A stretch of DNA of 64,000 bases from Collinsella sp. An268. GTDB taxonomy: Bacteria; Actinomycetota; Coriobacteriia; Coriobacteriales; Coriobacteriaceae. Position numbers and translations under genes: made by a program. This document shows positions 8,732-17,834 of this stretch, in pieces (the stretch's first letter is position 1; every line of letters starts with the position of its first letter). Below the pieces are notes generated by a model. The model was not told the DNA's origin. It saw only the letters and a list, made by a program, of their open reading frames with translations, and did no database searches. The stretch lies in contig NZ_NFJH01000005.1 of assembly GCF_002159765.1 (NCBI RefSeq), forward strand, positions 1 to 64,000. The letters are read 5' to 3'.

Positions 8732-10327
8732 CTAGCGCACCGTCATGAAGACCGCGCTTGCCCCGGGCATCGTCAGCACCCCGTCGCATACGGCAGCCTC
8801 TTTGCCGAGGGTGTAGAGGACCTCGTCCGCCTCGTACGGGCACGGGCACGTCACCTGCCGGTCTGCCGGGTTGAGCGCCACGAGCACGCGCTGGCCGCCC
8901 GCCTTGGGCGCACCGTCGCTCCCCCGCTCGCTGCGCAGGTACACGAGCGGATACGCGTCCTTCTCGCAATACACGAACTCGATGGCCCCCTCCGTGGCAA
9001 GAGCCGGGTTCGCCTGGCGCATCGCGATGAGGCGCTGGACCTCACGCCACAGCGAGTGCTCGTCTGCCATCTCGGCGGCCACCGTCGGCGCATCGGGAGC
9101 CGGATCCTGCGCGATGTAGAGCTTGTCAGCCGCAGCGCCGGAGAACCCGTGGTTCACGCCGTCATCCCACTGCATGGGCGTGCGCGCACCGGTGCGCATG
9201 TATCCGCCCTCGACCGACTTGACGTCGAGGTGGCGCATACCGATCTCGTCGCCGTAGTAGATGAAGGGGCAGCCCGGCATCGACAGGATAAACGCGAAGG
9301 CCATCTTCATCTCCTCGGGATCGAGGTAGCGGCGCAGACGCTCCATGTCGTGGTTGCCCGAGGGGATGCACATGAGCCCCTTGCCGTCCGTGAGGTCGAG
9401 GTTGCGCTTGTAGGTGGCCACAAACTCACTCGCGTCGCCCTTGCCCTTGCGGCTGAAGAACGGACGCGGCTCGGCGGTGCTGCGCTCCGGACGCCGGAAC
9501 AGGTCCATGTAATGCGACGTACCGAACTGCAGCAGGAAGTCCATGTGGAAGCCGGCGCGGATGGTCTTGTCGGGCTCACCCCACTCAGAGATGAGAACCG
9601 CCTCGGGATAGTGCTCGTCAAGATAGGCACGCATATCCTGCCACAGGGCGATCGTCGCCTCCTGACCGGGGTCGTTCTTGACGAGCGAGCCGGCCATATC
9701 GACACGGAAACCGTCGCAGCCGCGCTCGAGCCAGAACGCCATGACGTCCTTCATGGCCTGGCGCGTGGCGAGTGCCTCGGGGCTGTCGACCGCGCTCTGC
9801 CACGGCTGGTCGATCTCGGCAAAACCGTAGTTGAGCGCCGGCTGGAAGGCGAAGAAGTTGACACCCACCGCACCGTTGCGCTCGGAAATGCCGCGCAGCA
9901 CGCCGTTGATACCCTTGACATCCATCGGCGCCCAGACGTTGTCGTTCCACACGTAGCGGCCCGTGCACTCGTTCTCGTCGGCGCGGCAGGACTCCTTGAA
10001 CCAGGGATGTTCGATGGAGGTGTGGCCGGGCACGAGGTCGAGCAGCACGTGCATACCACGCTTGTGGCACTCGTCAAAAAGGCGGACGAGGTCGTCGTTG
10101 GTGCCGTAGCGCGGCGCGACCTGGCAGTAATCGGCCACGTCGTAACCGGCGTCACCGAACGGCGAGACAAAGCAGGGGTTCAGCCACAGCGCGTTGCAGC
10201 CGAGTTCCTTGATGTAGTCGAGCTTCTCGATGATACCGGGGATGTCGCCGATGCCGTCGTCGTTGGTGTCGTTGAAGCTCTGCGGATAGATCTCGTAGAA
10301 GACGGCACGGTCAAGCCACGTGTTCAT
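8732..10327 (-). CDS. GH13 alpha-glucosidase / alpha-amylase family protein
   Basis: This 531-residue intracellular enzyme (no signal peptide) acts on alpha-glucosidic bonds of malto- or isomalto-oligosaccharides. The GH13 barrel signatures are in order: AVFYEIYPQSFND at the start, LLDLVPGHTS (region I), GFRVDMAGS with the catalytic Asp (region II), LISEWGEP with the acid/base Glu (region III), and PSGNHDMERL (region IV). A beta-sandwich C-domain ends LTMPGASAVFMTVR. The ATG at 10327 follows AAGGAGCACAAC. The exact bond specificity (1,4 or 1,6) is not fixed by what I can see. It converges with the gene at 7958-8701. Confidence 0.9.
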   Translation of the reverse strand: MNTWLDRAVFYEIYPQSFNDTNDDGIGDIPGIIEKLDYIKELGCNALWLNPCFVSPFGDAGYDVADYCQVAPRYGTNDDLVRLFDECHKRGMHVLLDLVPGHTSIEHPWFKESCRADENECTGRYVWNDNVWAPMDVKGINGVLRGISERNGAVGVNFFAFQPALNYGFAEIDQPWQSAVDSPEALATRQAMKDVMAFWLERGCDGFRVDMAGSLVKNDPGQEATIALWQDMRAYLDEHYPEAVLISEWGEPDKTIRAGFHMDFLLQFGTSHYMDLFRRPERSTAEPRPFFSRKGKGDASEFVATYKRNLDLTDGKGLMCIPSGNHDMERLRRYLDPEEMKMAFAFILSMPGCPFIYYGDEIGMRHLDVKSVEGGYMRTGARTPMQWDDGVNHGFSGAAADKLYIAQDPAPDAPTVAAEMADEHSLWREVQRLIAMRQANPALATEGAIEFVYCEKDAYPLVYLRSERGSDGAPKAGGQRVLVALNPADRQVTCPCPYEADEVLYTLGKEAAVCDGVLTMPGASAVFMTVR

Positions 10328-10495
10328 GTTGTGCTCCTTGTCTCGCCGCCCCTGATGAGGGGCCCGTACTCTGGCATGGTACTGAGCGGCGGCCGTCGCC
10401 GGGACGCGCCGTCGCCATCACCATTATGTACCGTTTGTCTAAGTTGTACGAATAAGTTTTGCAAACGGTCGGTAACGCAGGGCGGGAGGTAGCGC

Positions 10496-10786
10496 ATGGC
10501 AAGCCGGAAACCGTCGGCTCGGGCGAAGCGCCGCGAGGAGTTTCGCGCGGAGCTGGGCGGCTTCGACGACGTCTTTGCCCGTGAGGAGGAGCGGCGCGAG
10601 GAGCTCGCCGCAGAGCGCGAGCACGCCCGGTACGAGAAGGCCTGCGCCTCCAAGATGCGCTACGCCACCAGAGGCGATGCGCGCGACGCCATCGCGGCCT
10701 GTGCCGAGCACGGCCGCCGCGGTCTCACGTGCTACAAATGCTCGTACTGCGGCGGTTGGCATCTCACGTCGCACCCGTGGAGCTAA
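10496..10786 (+). CDS. Small protein with C-terminal Cys zinc-knuckle motif
   Basis: This 96-residue protein has a highly charged Arg/Glu-rich N-terminal two thirds, likely helical. It ends with CYKCSYCGGWHLTSHP, which carries three Cys and two His able to bind a metal. The start is supported by GGGAGGTAGCGC before the ATG. I do not recognise the family; a nucleic-acid-binding role would fit but is inference only. It is divergent from the GH13 gene. Confidence 0.6.
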   Translation: MASRKPSARAKRREEFRAELGGFDDVFAREEERREELAAEREHARYEKACASKMRYATRGDARDAIAACAEHGRRGLTCYKCSYCGGWHLTSHPWS

Positions 10787-10809
10787 TCGCGCCCGTCTGC
10801 GCCCGCCGC

Positions 10810-10847
10810 GGTGCCGTGCCGGACGGTACCGCCCCGCCGCTTTTTTT
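10810..10847 (+). terminator. Terminator between convergent genes
   Basis: GGTGCCGT (10810-10817) pairs with ACGGTACC with one G-T pair, followed by a C-rich stretch and seven T residues at 10841-10847. CCCCGC around the T run also pairs with GCGGGG beyond it, so it may act in both directions between the genes ending at 10786 and 10857. Confidence 0.6.
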
Positions 10848-10856
10848 GCGGGGCAA

Positions 10857-11840
10857 TCAGCCGAGGCAGCTCATACAGGGCGTGTAACCGAGCGCCTCCG
10901 CCTCGGCGATGGTGCCCGCAAACTCCTCGCGGTTGTGCGGAGACATCTCCTGCACCCCCTCGCATGCGGGCAGATGGATCTTATGGGAGCGCGTATTGAG
11001 CACATAGGTCCCCTCGGCGTTTGGGTCTGTCGACGAGACCGCGCCCGCATCCCCCGTCGCGTGGGGACGCACAGCCGTGCCGTCCTCGCCGGACGCGGTG
11101 CCGGCATCCTCGGCGACCGTTGCCGCAGCGTCCTCATCGACCCATGCCTGACCCGTCGCATAGTCGATGGAAACCCCGGGCTGAACATTGGGGCACCACG
11201 CGGAGAAGTTGATCTCGCGCCCGCCGTCCTCAAGCGAGTACGCCTCCATCCGGACCCCGCGGCACACCAGCTCGCCCCCCTCGAACACCGGCGTCGCACG
11301 GTAGAGCACATGATGGTCCGTCTCATAGATGTAATCGGCCACATCCTCCTCAAAGGGGCGCATCGCGTCGGCGTTCATCCATCGCGTTCCCGTTACGAGG
11401 TTGCGCTCGTTGGCGTTTTCCGCCGAGAGCGCCCAGCCGATGAGATGGCTGCGGTTGTAGAGCGACTCGCCCTCCACAAAGTCGTAGCGTATGGCATGCC
11501 ATCCCGTGGGACGCACATCGCTGATGCTCTCGCGCTCCTCGCCGCGCGCGGGCAACGTCTCGGGTCCGAGGCACGCCATCGCCTCGCCGCAGCGTCCCAG
11601 CTCATCGAGGTCGCTGTAGTACTCGTAGCCCGGGTGTTCCTCCGCATAGGCGATCTCGTCGCGCGAGAACGACGCCTCATCGACCGTGACCTCAGGCGCA
11701 GAAGAGACGCCCGCCACGTACGCGCCCGTAGCGCGGGAAGGTGCGCTCCCGAGGGCAGAACAGCCCGCGAGCCCGAGAGCCGATGCGATCAGCAGCGCTA
11801 TCCAGAGGGAACTCACACGCGTAACGAGGGGTTTTCTCAC
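10857..11840 (-). CDS. Secreted DNA/RNA non-specific endonuclease lipoprotein
   Basis: This 327-residue protein begins at a GTG preceded by AAGGAGAATC. The signal peptide ends in the lipobox LAGC (residues 24-27), so the mature protein should be lipid-anchored outside the cell. The nuclease core shows YNRSHLIGWAL and ERNLVTGTRWMN, the His and Asn signature of streptodornase/EndA-type nucleases. A separate C-terminal module of about 45 residues reads NTRSHKIHLPAC, then GYTPCMSCLG, a metal-binding-like Cys/His unit often attached to such nucleases. A role in degrading external DNA is likely. Confidence 0.85.
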   Translation of the reverse strand: MRKPLVTRVSSLWIALLIASALGLAGCSALGSAPSRATGAYVAGVSSAPEVTVDEASFSRDEIAYAEEHPGYEYYSDLDELGRCGEAMACLGPETLPARGEERESISDVRPTGWHAIRYDFVEGESLYNRSHLIGWALSAENANERNLVTGTRWMNADAMRPFEEDVADYIYETDHHVLYRATPVFEGGELVCRGVRMEAYSLEDGGREINFSAWCPNVQPGVSIDYATGQAWVDEDAAATVAEDAGTASGEDGTAVRPHATGDAGAVSSTDPNAEGTYVLNTRSHKIHLPACEGVQEMSPHNREEFAGTIAEAEALGYTPCMSCLG

Positions 11841-11859
11841 GATTCTCCTTCGGTAGGTA

Positions 11860-12528
11860 TCACGGGTGCGCCGGCACGATCACGTCGTAGCGCACCGCCT
11901 TGCCGACAACTTGATAGCTCGGCTTGACCTCGGCCAGAAAGGGCCCCTTCACCGGGCGCTTCACCACGATCTTTCGGGGCCTCGCGGCGCAGGCGGCCTC
12001 CATAAGAGTGGCGGCGTCCTCGCAAGGGCGCTCCAGATGGTGCAGGAGCTGGAACTTCTTTTTGACCGCGGCGCTTTTGCGCCGCTCGGGAAACATGGGG
12101 TCCAGGTAGACCACATCGGGGCGCCGCGGCAGGCGAGCGAGGCCCTCAACGCTATCGGAGCCGGCGAGGCGCATCCGGCACGCGACGGGCGCTATGGCGG
12201 GCGCATCGCGCGCGCGGCCGAGCGCATCGGAGAGCAGCGCGGCGATGACCGGGTCGCGCTCGAACAGCAGCACCTCAAAACCGGCAGCCGCCAATAGGAA
12301 GGCGTCCTCGCCCAACCCCGCCGTCGCGTCCACCGCAAGGAACGGGGCGTCTTGGGCGCCCTTGCATCGGGCGGCGCGCACCAGCAACTCGCGCTGCAGC
12401 GCACCGGGGCGGACGCGCGGCAGCATATCCTCAAAATCGGGCACGAGCTCCATGCCGCCGCCGACAAGGGCCAGGCCGCGCGGCGTCTGCCTGAGCTCAA
12501 GCCCCTCCGGTAGCGCTCTTTCCGCCAT
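11860..12528 (-). CDS. rsmJ: 16S rRNA m2G1516 methyltransferase
   Basis: The protein has 222 residues. RsmJ methylates a guanosine near the 3' end of 16S rRNA. The SAM site is DATAGLGEDAFLLAA with FEVLLFERDP after it, and the catalytic loop is VVYLDPMFPERRKSA, very close to the family consensus. The ATG at 12528 is chosen because GGGGGAGGTCGGC stands right before it. The first 32 bases overlap the 3' end of the PAP2 phosphatase gene, so the two are probably translated together. Confidence 0.92.
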   Translation of the reverse strand: MAERALPEGLELRQTPRGLALVGGGMELVPDFEDMLPRVRPGALQRELLVRAARCKGAQDAPFLAVDATAGLGEDAFLLAAAGFEVLLFERDPVIAALLSDALGRARDAPAIAPVACRMRLAGSDSVEGLARLPRRPDVVYLDPMFPERRKSAAVKKKFQLLHHLERPCEDAATLMEAACAARPRKIVVKRPVKGPFLAEVKPSYQVVGKAVRYDVIVPAHP

Positions 12529-13063
12529 GCCGACCTCCCCCTTCCATGACGAATGCCACCGCACGCGCCGCCAGCCATCCCAGCATAAGGCCGAGGGCCG
12601 CGCCGGCAAGCACGTCCGTCGGCCAATGGACAAACAGATACAGGCGGGAAAACGCCACCAGGAAGGCCGAGGCGACGACAGCCAGCCGTGCGCTCCCCCT
12701 GCGCGCGCCCCGCGATGCGGCAAGCGCACCCGCGCAGGCAAACGCCGTAGTGGCATGGCCGGACGGAAAAGACCAGCCGCCGGGCGCCGGCGCAATCAGT
12801 GCGACGGACCGGTCGACCATGTACGGGCGCGGCCGCATTACCCAACCCTTGATGAGCGGGACGGCGAGCTCCGCCGCCGCGACCGCCGCCAGCACAGCGA
12901 CGCCCGCCATGCGCGTCGACCGGCGGGCAAGCAGGCATACGGAGATTGCCAGCCAGATCAGCGCATGCGAGCCGAGCATCGATGCGGCGACCATCACCGC
13001 GTCGAGCACGGGGCAGTGCAAGCCCTGCAGGGCATACAGAAGGTGCAGCTCCCAAGCGCCCAT
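12497..13063 (-). CDS. PAP2-family membrane phosphatase
   Basis: This 188-residue membrane protein carries all three PAP2 motifs: KGWVMRPRPY, then SFPSGHATT, then SRLYLFVHWPTD. Five or six hydrophobic segments place the active site outside the membrane. Such enzymes dephosphorylate lipid phosphates such as undecaprenyl pyrophosphate or phosphatidylglycerol phosphate; the sequence does not decide between them. I chose the internal ATG at 13063 (MGAWELHLL) as start because the residues before it are basic and unlike the family. The gene overlaps rsmJ. Confidence 0.88.
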   Translation of the reverse strand: MGAWELHLLYALQGLHCPVLDAVMVAASMLGSHALIWLAISVCLLARRSTRMAGVAVLAAVAAAELAVPLIKGWVMRPRPYMVDRSVALIAPAPGGWSFPSGHATTAFACAGALAASRGARRGSARLAVVASAFLVAFSRLYLFVHWPTDVLAGAALGLMLGWLAARAVAFVMEGGGRHGGKSATGGA

Positions 13064-13240
13064 GCACGACCGCCTCCTCCCCTTCGCGCGCGCCGAACCG
13101 CAAAACCCTATTGTCGCAAAAGTCCGGTGGCGGGGCACCCGCTTCCAACAACCTTCACCACCGCGGTGCGGCCCCGCTCATGCGGCTCCCCCGCACAGCC
13201 GGGCCGCGCGACCCCGATGCCTCGTATGATGACGCGCGGC

Positions 13241-14602
13241 TCACGCGCGGGGCGCCGCCGCCTGGCGCACGCAGGCGGCCGTCGTCAGCGCGTAATATCC
13301 CGCCAGAAGCATCACGGTGACGGCGACCACGCCCAAGGCGAAGAGGGGAAACCCCTCTGCCCCCATCATGATCGAGATCATGCCGATGAGCGCAAAGCCA
13401 AACAGGCAGTGGAGGAGCGCGAACGCGAGAGGCGTCGCAAAATGCACGGCAACCTGGGTGCGCAGCGACGCACGCACCGCGGTCTCGGGCGCGCCCAGCA
13501 CATGCAGGGTGGAGCACGAGCGGACCTGCCCGGGCATCTGTGCGAGCTGCTGCAGGGCGAGCACCGCTATCGCGGCCACGAGAAACGCCGCCCCGTAGAA
13601 CACGCACGCAAACGCGACCGGGGCAAGCGCCGCGGCGCCCGCAGGCGCCTGCGGGCCGCGCAGCCCCGCGCTGAACGCAAAGCCCACCACCATGAGGCAC
13701 ATCGACGCCGCCAGAAGCACGCTCTCGGCCGCCATCGCAAGCGCGGCGCTTTCGGCACGGGCCTCGAGCTGACGGACCGTGAAGGGGGCAAGGCCGCACC
13801 AATAGCGGTCCGGGCGGGCGCGCAGCCGCTCGGGCGCACGCACCGCCAAGACCCGCATGAGAAAATACGTGCCGATGAGCGCGCATACGCCCATGGGAAT
13901 CACGAAGATGATGAAATACCCCGGGTTGAACAGGCATGTTCCCCAAACGATGGCGAGCAGCACCGCGGCCGCGACCCGCTGCACCCTGAGGGGCGCGGCG
14001 CCGGCGAGCCGCCTGCGCTCAGGCACGCGCTCGGCACCCATGAGCTCGACGAGGGGCCGGCGGCAGATGCTTGCCACCGAGAACCCCGCAGCGATGACGC
14101 AGATGATGAGGAAGGTGAGGGCGGTCTGCAGCGCGGCGGCAGGGGCGAGCACGACCTCGGGGTGCCACGGCGCCCCGAACACATAGGCCGCGATCAGCCC
14201 AAACACAGGTGAGGTCGCCACGCCTGCCACGAGGCCGCATGCAAGGGCGGCCACGCTCGCCAGGGCGCATTCGGCGAGCAGCACACCCGCCACCTGCCGA
14301 GGCCGCAGGCCGAGCAGGAGGTAGAGGCCGAACTCGCGCTTGCGGCGACGCAGCAGGAAGGCGTTCGCATAACCCAGCAGGAAGCAGAAGATGACATCGA
14401 TGAGCACGGCAAAGGCGACGAGCACCTCCCCCGCTTTGGCAAACGATGCCCGCTGCGCATCGGTGAGGGAGAGTGCGAGCAGGTAGTCGCTCGACGCGAG
14501 AAACGAGTAGAGCAGGCAGACTGCGAAGACGAGCGTGAGGAAATAGACCGAGAAATCGCGGGCGGCGCGGCAGGCGTTGCCCCAGGCGAGCTTGACGAGC
14601 AT
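13241..14602 (-). CDS. FtsX-like ABC permease, BceB-type
   Basis: This 453-residue protein has about ten hydrophobic segments in the layout of FtsX/MacB-type permeases, which usually flip or release peptide antibiotics with a partner ATPase. The N-terminus MLVKLAWGNACRAARDF and the LRRRKREFGLYLLLGL cytoplasmic loop are typical of this family. The ATG follows GAGGAGGCAC. It is about half the size of a true BceB and lacks an obvious large external domain. It lies 109 bases downstream of the histidine kinase and is last in the minus-strand module. Confidence 0.8.
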   Translation of the reverse strand: MLVKLAWGNACRAARDFSVYFLTLVFAVCLLYSFLASSDYLLALSLTDAQRASFAKAGEVLVAFAVLIDVIFCFLLGYANAFLLRRRKREFGLYLLLGLRPRQVAGVLLAECALASVAALACGLVAGVATSPVFGLIAAYVFGAPWHPEVVLAPAAALQTALTFLIICVIAAGFSVASICRRPLVELMGAERVPERRRLAGAAPLRVQRVAAAVLLAIVWGTCLFNPGYFIIFVIPMGVCALIGTYFLMRVLAVRAPERLRARPDRYWCGLAPFTVRQLEARAESAALAMAAESVLLAASMCLMVVGFAFSAGLRGPQAPAGAAALAPVAFACVFYGAAFLVAAIAVLALQQLAQMPGQVRSCSTLHVLGAPETAVRASLRTQVAVHFATPLAFALLHCLFGFALIGMISIMMGAEGFPLFALGVVAVTVMLLAGYYALTTAACVRQAAAPRA

Positions 14603-14711
14603 GTGCCTCCTCTGACACGAAAGCGGTCGTGTGGCCGCGGCCCCAAGACGGGCGCCGACGGCTCTCGTGCCCATATTCGGCTATCTGCGCCTACCCTGCC
14701 ATCGATTTGCC

Positions 14712-15641
14712 TTACCGCGGTCTTACCGTTTTGTAAGGAACGCCCCGCGGAAAGGCGAGCACGATGGCGAGCACGTTGCCGTCGACGCGCGCCGAGATTG
14801 CCGCGCCCATCGCCCGCGCCAGGTTTGCGGCAACCGCGAGGCCGAGGCCGCTGCCCGCCGCGCGGCGCGTAGCGTCAACCTGATAGAACCGCTCGAAGAG
14901 GCGCTCCGCGTCGATCGCCTGGGCGCACTCCACGGGATTGGACACCACCAGCTCGATCGCGTCTTCGCTCGCCCGCTCGGCAACCGTCGGCGCCCCGGCC
15001 CCATGGCGAAGCGCGTTGACCACCAGGTTCTGCAAGATGCGCACGAGCGCCTCGCGATCCGCCATGACGCGCACGTCCTCGTCTTCGAAATCAAGCGACG
15101 GCTCCCACCCCCGCTCGGCAAAGGCGGGATACTGGTCCAGCAGGGACTCCTCCACCAAGGTTTTGAGCGCGACGGGCTGAAGCTCAAGCGACAGGTCGGG
15201 GTCGGTGGACTTGGTGTAGGCGAAGAGCTGGTCCAACAACTCGGTCGTCGCATCGATGCGGGCGGCCGCCATATCCAGCTCGTGGACGCGCCTCTCGGGG
15301 TCCGTCTCGTCCGCAGCGAGCTGCAGATAGCCCTTGGCCCCCATGAGCGGCGTGCGGATATCGTGGGAGAGCGCCGAGAGATCGCGCTGGAACTCCTGCT
15401 GGTGCCGCATATCGCGCACATGGGCATCGGCGCCGCGGTCGAGCTCGCCGTTGATGGCGGCGGCGAGCTCGGTCATGCCCGGCATGGTGCCGGCAGCGAT
15501 CCGCTCGTTGCTCTCTGGGTCGCGCTCGCGCAGCAGGCGCGCAAGATGGCGCACCTCCATGAGGTAGCCGGCGCCTGCGAGAAGCACGCCCAGGCCAATA
15601 CCGAGCGCGAGCAGGACGAGCAAGATAAGCGGGGAATCCAT
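14712..15641 (-). CDS. Membrane sensor histidine kinase
   Basis: This 309-residue kinase has one N-terminal hydrophobic helix (about 4-27), no sizeable external sensor, and a kinase core. The phosphorylated His lies in LSHDIRTPLMGAKGYL near residue 93. The N box is LQNLVVNALRHG, and the G box is GSGLGLAVAANLARAMG. Small kinases without an external domain often sense through a partner transporter. It follows the ABC-2 permease by 31 bases, and the likely cognate regulator is at 17835-18593. Confidence 0.88.
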   Translation of the reverse strand: MDSPLILLVLLALGIGLGVLLAGAGYLMEVRHLARLLRERDPESNERIAAGTMPGMTELAAAINGELDRGADAHVRDMRHQQEFQRDLSALSHDIRTPLMGAKGYLQLAADETDPERRVHELDMAAARIDATTELLDQLFAYTKSTDPDLSLELQPVALKTLVEESLLDQYPAFAERGWEPSLDFEDEDVRVMADREALVRILQNLVVNALRHGAGAPTVAERASEDAIELVVSNPVECAQAIDAERLFERFYQVDATRRAAGSGLGLAVAANLARAMGAAISARVDGNVLAIVLAFPRGVPYKTVRPR

Positions 15642-15672
15642 CAGCGGCTCCGAATACGCGAAACGTTGTCGA

Positions 15673-16551
15673 TCAGATGTCGCGGCGGCGCGCGATGGCG
15701 AGGACGACCACGGCCGCAGCCGCCATCCAGATGATACCCGTAAGCAGCACTTGGGCGCCCGGCGCGATTACGAGCGCCTGCGAGGAGGAGCCCCAGACCT
15801 CGGCCGCGCTCTGGGAGAAGAGCGCCCCGCCCCTCCCCAACAGCGAGAGCGCCGAAGAGGGCATCCATGCGGCGAGCGTTTCGAACAAGGGGCGGAGCGG
15901 CTGGAGCACGCTTAACATACCACCAGACAGCTGTGCCATGGCCTTGAGCCCCGCCGGCACCACGCCCGCATAAATCACGAACGCCCCGAAGTAGCTCAGC
16001 GGGCTCACGCGCGTCGCATAGACGATAACGAGCGAGATGGCCGCCATCGCCCACGTATTGAACCAGAACGCCGCCAGCCACCCCGCGACAACCAGAGGGG
16101 AGTCCGCCTGCGCGTAGCTGAAGCCAGCGATCATGCCGCCCAAGGTGATGAAGGCGACGGAGCCGAGCGTTACGACCGCGGATGTCACCCCTGCAAAGAG
16201 AAGCTTCTCGAGGAAATACGAGAGCCGACCCCTGCGCGCGCTGAGCACGCTCTTTACGAACCCGTTTTTGAACTCCTGCAGCGCGTGCTCCACCACCAGA
16301 AAGCTCACGCACAGCTGAACGAAGCCAACCTGCATGCTGCCGAGATAGGCGGTGTACGAGCCGAAGTCCGAAGGGATCTCGACGGCGTCTGTGCCGGAGA
16401 GGGTGGCATACGCCTGCGTTTTAGCGAACATCATGACACCGATGATGAGCGCATACACCGCGATGAGCGCGATGCCGTACTGCCAGAGACTCCCGCGAAG
16501 CCCCCGCGGCCGCGTGATGCGGTACCAATCGGCACGAAGAAGATTCAACAT
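15673..16551 (-). CDS. ABC-2 type permease
   Basis: This 292-residue protein has six hydrophobic segments and an N-terminal start MLNLLRADWYRI, typical of permeases for antimicrobial peptide export or immunity. The segment FVKSVLSARRGRLSYFLEKL is the usual coupling loop that contacts the ATPase. Its start is 4 bases after the stop of the 25-residue membrane peptide, and the ATPase is just upstream, so they form one unit. Confidence 0.82.
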   Translation of the reverse strand: MLNLLRADWYRITRPRGLRGSLWQYGIALIAVYALIIGVMMFAKTQAYATLSGTDAVEIPSDFGSYTAYLGSMQVGFVQLCVSFLVVEHALQEFKNGFVKSVLSARRGRLSYFLEKLLFAGVTSAVVTLGSVAFITLGGMIAGFSYAQADSPLVVAGWLAAFWFNTWAMAAISLVIVYATRVSPLSYFGAFVIYAGVVPAGLKAMAQLSGGMLSVLQPLRPLFETLAAWMPSSALSLLGRGGALFSQSAAEVWGSSSQALVIAPGAQVLLTGIIWMAAAAVVVLAIARRRDI

Positions 16552-16555
16552 AGGG

Positions 16556-16633
16556 CTACCTGCCTTTTCTACCAGAAGAGAGGAGATACACGAGCGCGCC
16601 GATGATGGCGATGTTGAGCACCAGGTCCATCAT
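16556..16633 (-). CDS. 25-residue single-helix membrane peptide
   Basis: A very short frame starts with two consecutive ATG codons one base after the ATPase stop (stop at 16635-16637) and ends 4 bases before the permease start. The product is MMDLVLN, then IAIIGALVYLLSS, and a basic tail GRKGR: one hydrophobic helix with positive-inside charge. GGCAGGTGAC precedes the start. The tight packing on both sides argues that it is translated. It may be a small transporter subunit or only a coupling leader; no family is known to me. Confidence 0.45.
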   Translation of the reverse strand: MMDLVLNIAIIGALVYLLSSGRKGR

Positions 16634-16634
16634 G

Positions 16635-17672
16635 TCACCTGCCGCCGTACCCTGGGCGCGCGCCCGCGTCCATAAGCTCGACGAAGTAGTCCTCGATGTC
16701 TCGCTCGAGCACGCTGAGCTCCAGCACGACCTGATCGGCATCGTGCAGCACGCGCGAGACGTCCTCCACCGTAGGGGCGCCCGAATGAGAGGCATCGACC
16801 GCGGACCCGCCGAACGACGCCGCGGCGGCGCGCGCGCCGCCGCCGATGACGATGGCCTGGTCGGGCTCGACGCGGTAGGTTGCCCGCGGAAGGCGCTCCT
16901 CCAACAGGGCGAGCGTGCGGGCGGGGTCTGTCGTCCTCACGCGGATAGAGCTGCCGCACGCGGCATGCAGCTCCTCATCGGTAAACTCGCGCACCATCCG
17001 CCCGCCGGCGATAACGCCAAAACGGGTGCACACGCGCATGAGCTGATCGAGCACGTGGCTCGAGATGAGAATGGTCACGCCGCGCTCGCGGTTGAGCGAG
17101 ACGAGCGCGCGGCGCAGATCGCGCGTGGTCTCGGGGTCCATGCCGTTAAACGGCTCATCAAGCAAAAGCACGTCCGGGGAGCCCACCAGTGCCAACGCCA
17201 AGCCGAGGCGCTGCTTCATGCCCTGCGAGAACTTCTTGACCTTGCGCGGGCCCGCCTCGCCCAGCCCCACCAGCTCCAGAAGCTCGGCTACTTGGTCTTT
17301 GGGGTGGATGACGCCCAAGGCGAGCGCCTTCATCATAAGGTTCTCGGCAGCCGAGAAGTTCATGAGCACGCCCGGCTCTTCGATGAGCGCACCGAGGCGC
17401 GAGGGCGCATCCGAGAAGCTGCCCGCGCTTAACGCGGCATCGACGGCGCCGCGTCCGGCTGCATCCGCATACGGACCTGCGCCAAACAGCGTAAGGGTGC
17501 CCGCGCTCGGCGTGGCAAGGCCGGCGATCATCTTCATGGTGGTCGACTTGCCGGCGCCGTTTTTACCCACAAACCCGTAGATATCGCCGGCGCGCACCCG
17601 CATGTCGAGCGCGTCGACCGCAACAAAGCGACCATAGCGCTTGGTAAGCGCGCGGCATTCAATCACGTTCAC
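16635..17672 (-). CDS. ABC transporter ATP-binding protein, antimicrobial-peptide type
   Basis: This 345-residue ATPase starts at GTG after AGGAGATACG. Walker A is GKNGAGKST, the signature is FSQGMKQRLGL, and Walker B is VLLLDEPFNG, with ISSHVLDQL containing the switch His. The region after residue 210 is an extra C-terminal domain of about 120 residues. It powers the permease encoded just downstream (15673-16551). The 162-base gap to the response regulator gene carries the likely promoter. Confidence 0.9.
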   Translation of the reverse strand: MNVIECRALTKRYGRFVAVDALDMRVRAGDIYGFVGKNGAGKSTTMKMIAGLATPSAGTLTLFGAGPYADAAGRGAVDAALSAGSFSDAPSRLGALIEEPGVLMNFSAAENLMMKALALGVIHPKDQVAELLELVGLGEAGPRKVKKFSQGMKQRLGLALALVGSPDVLLLDEPFNGMDPETTRDLRRALVSLNRERGVTILISSHVLDQLMRVCTRFGVIAGGRMVREFTDEELHAACGSSIRVRTTDPARTLALLEERLPRATYRVEPDQAIVIGGGARAAAASFGGSAVDASHSGAPTVEDVSRVLHDADQVVLELSVLERDIEDYFVELMDAGARPGYGGR

Positions 17673-17740
17673 CGTATCTCCTATCGTCTTGCGGCGACAC
17701 GCCGCACCCTACCCGTCACGTACGAGTATGGGGAGCGGGT

Positions 17741-17780
17741 TTTCAGAAAGGCTGAATCAAAGATAAAGAAAGCCTCAAGA
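17741..17780. promoter_or_regulatory. Possible response-regulator binding repeats
   Basis: In the gap between regulator and ATPase genes, AGAAAG occurs at 17745-17750 and again at 17767-17772, each followed by GC or CC, 22 bases apart in the same orientation. OmpR-class regulators bind such direct repeats at about two helical turns. This is suggestive only, because the motif is short. Confidence 0.25.
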
Positions 17781-17834
17781 TATGCGCCGGCCGAGCATCA
17801 TGAAGCGCTCGATGACCGGCGGACGGGGTGGCCC

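Noticed and set aside
11860-12795. 311-residue version of RsmJ
   Set aside because: The extra 89 residues lie inside the PAP2 gene in another frame, and a good ribosome site precedes the internal ATG at 12528.
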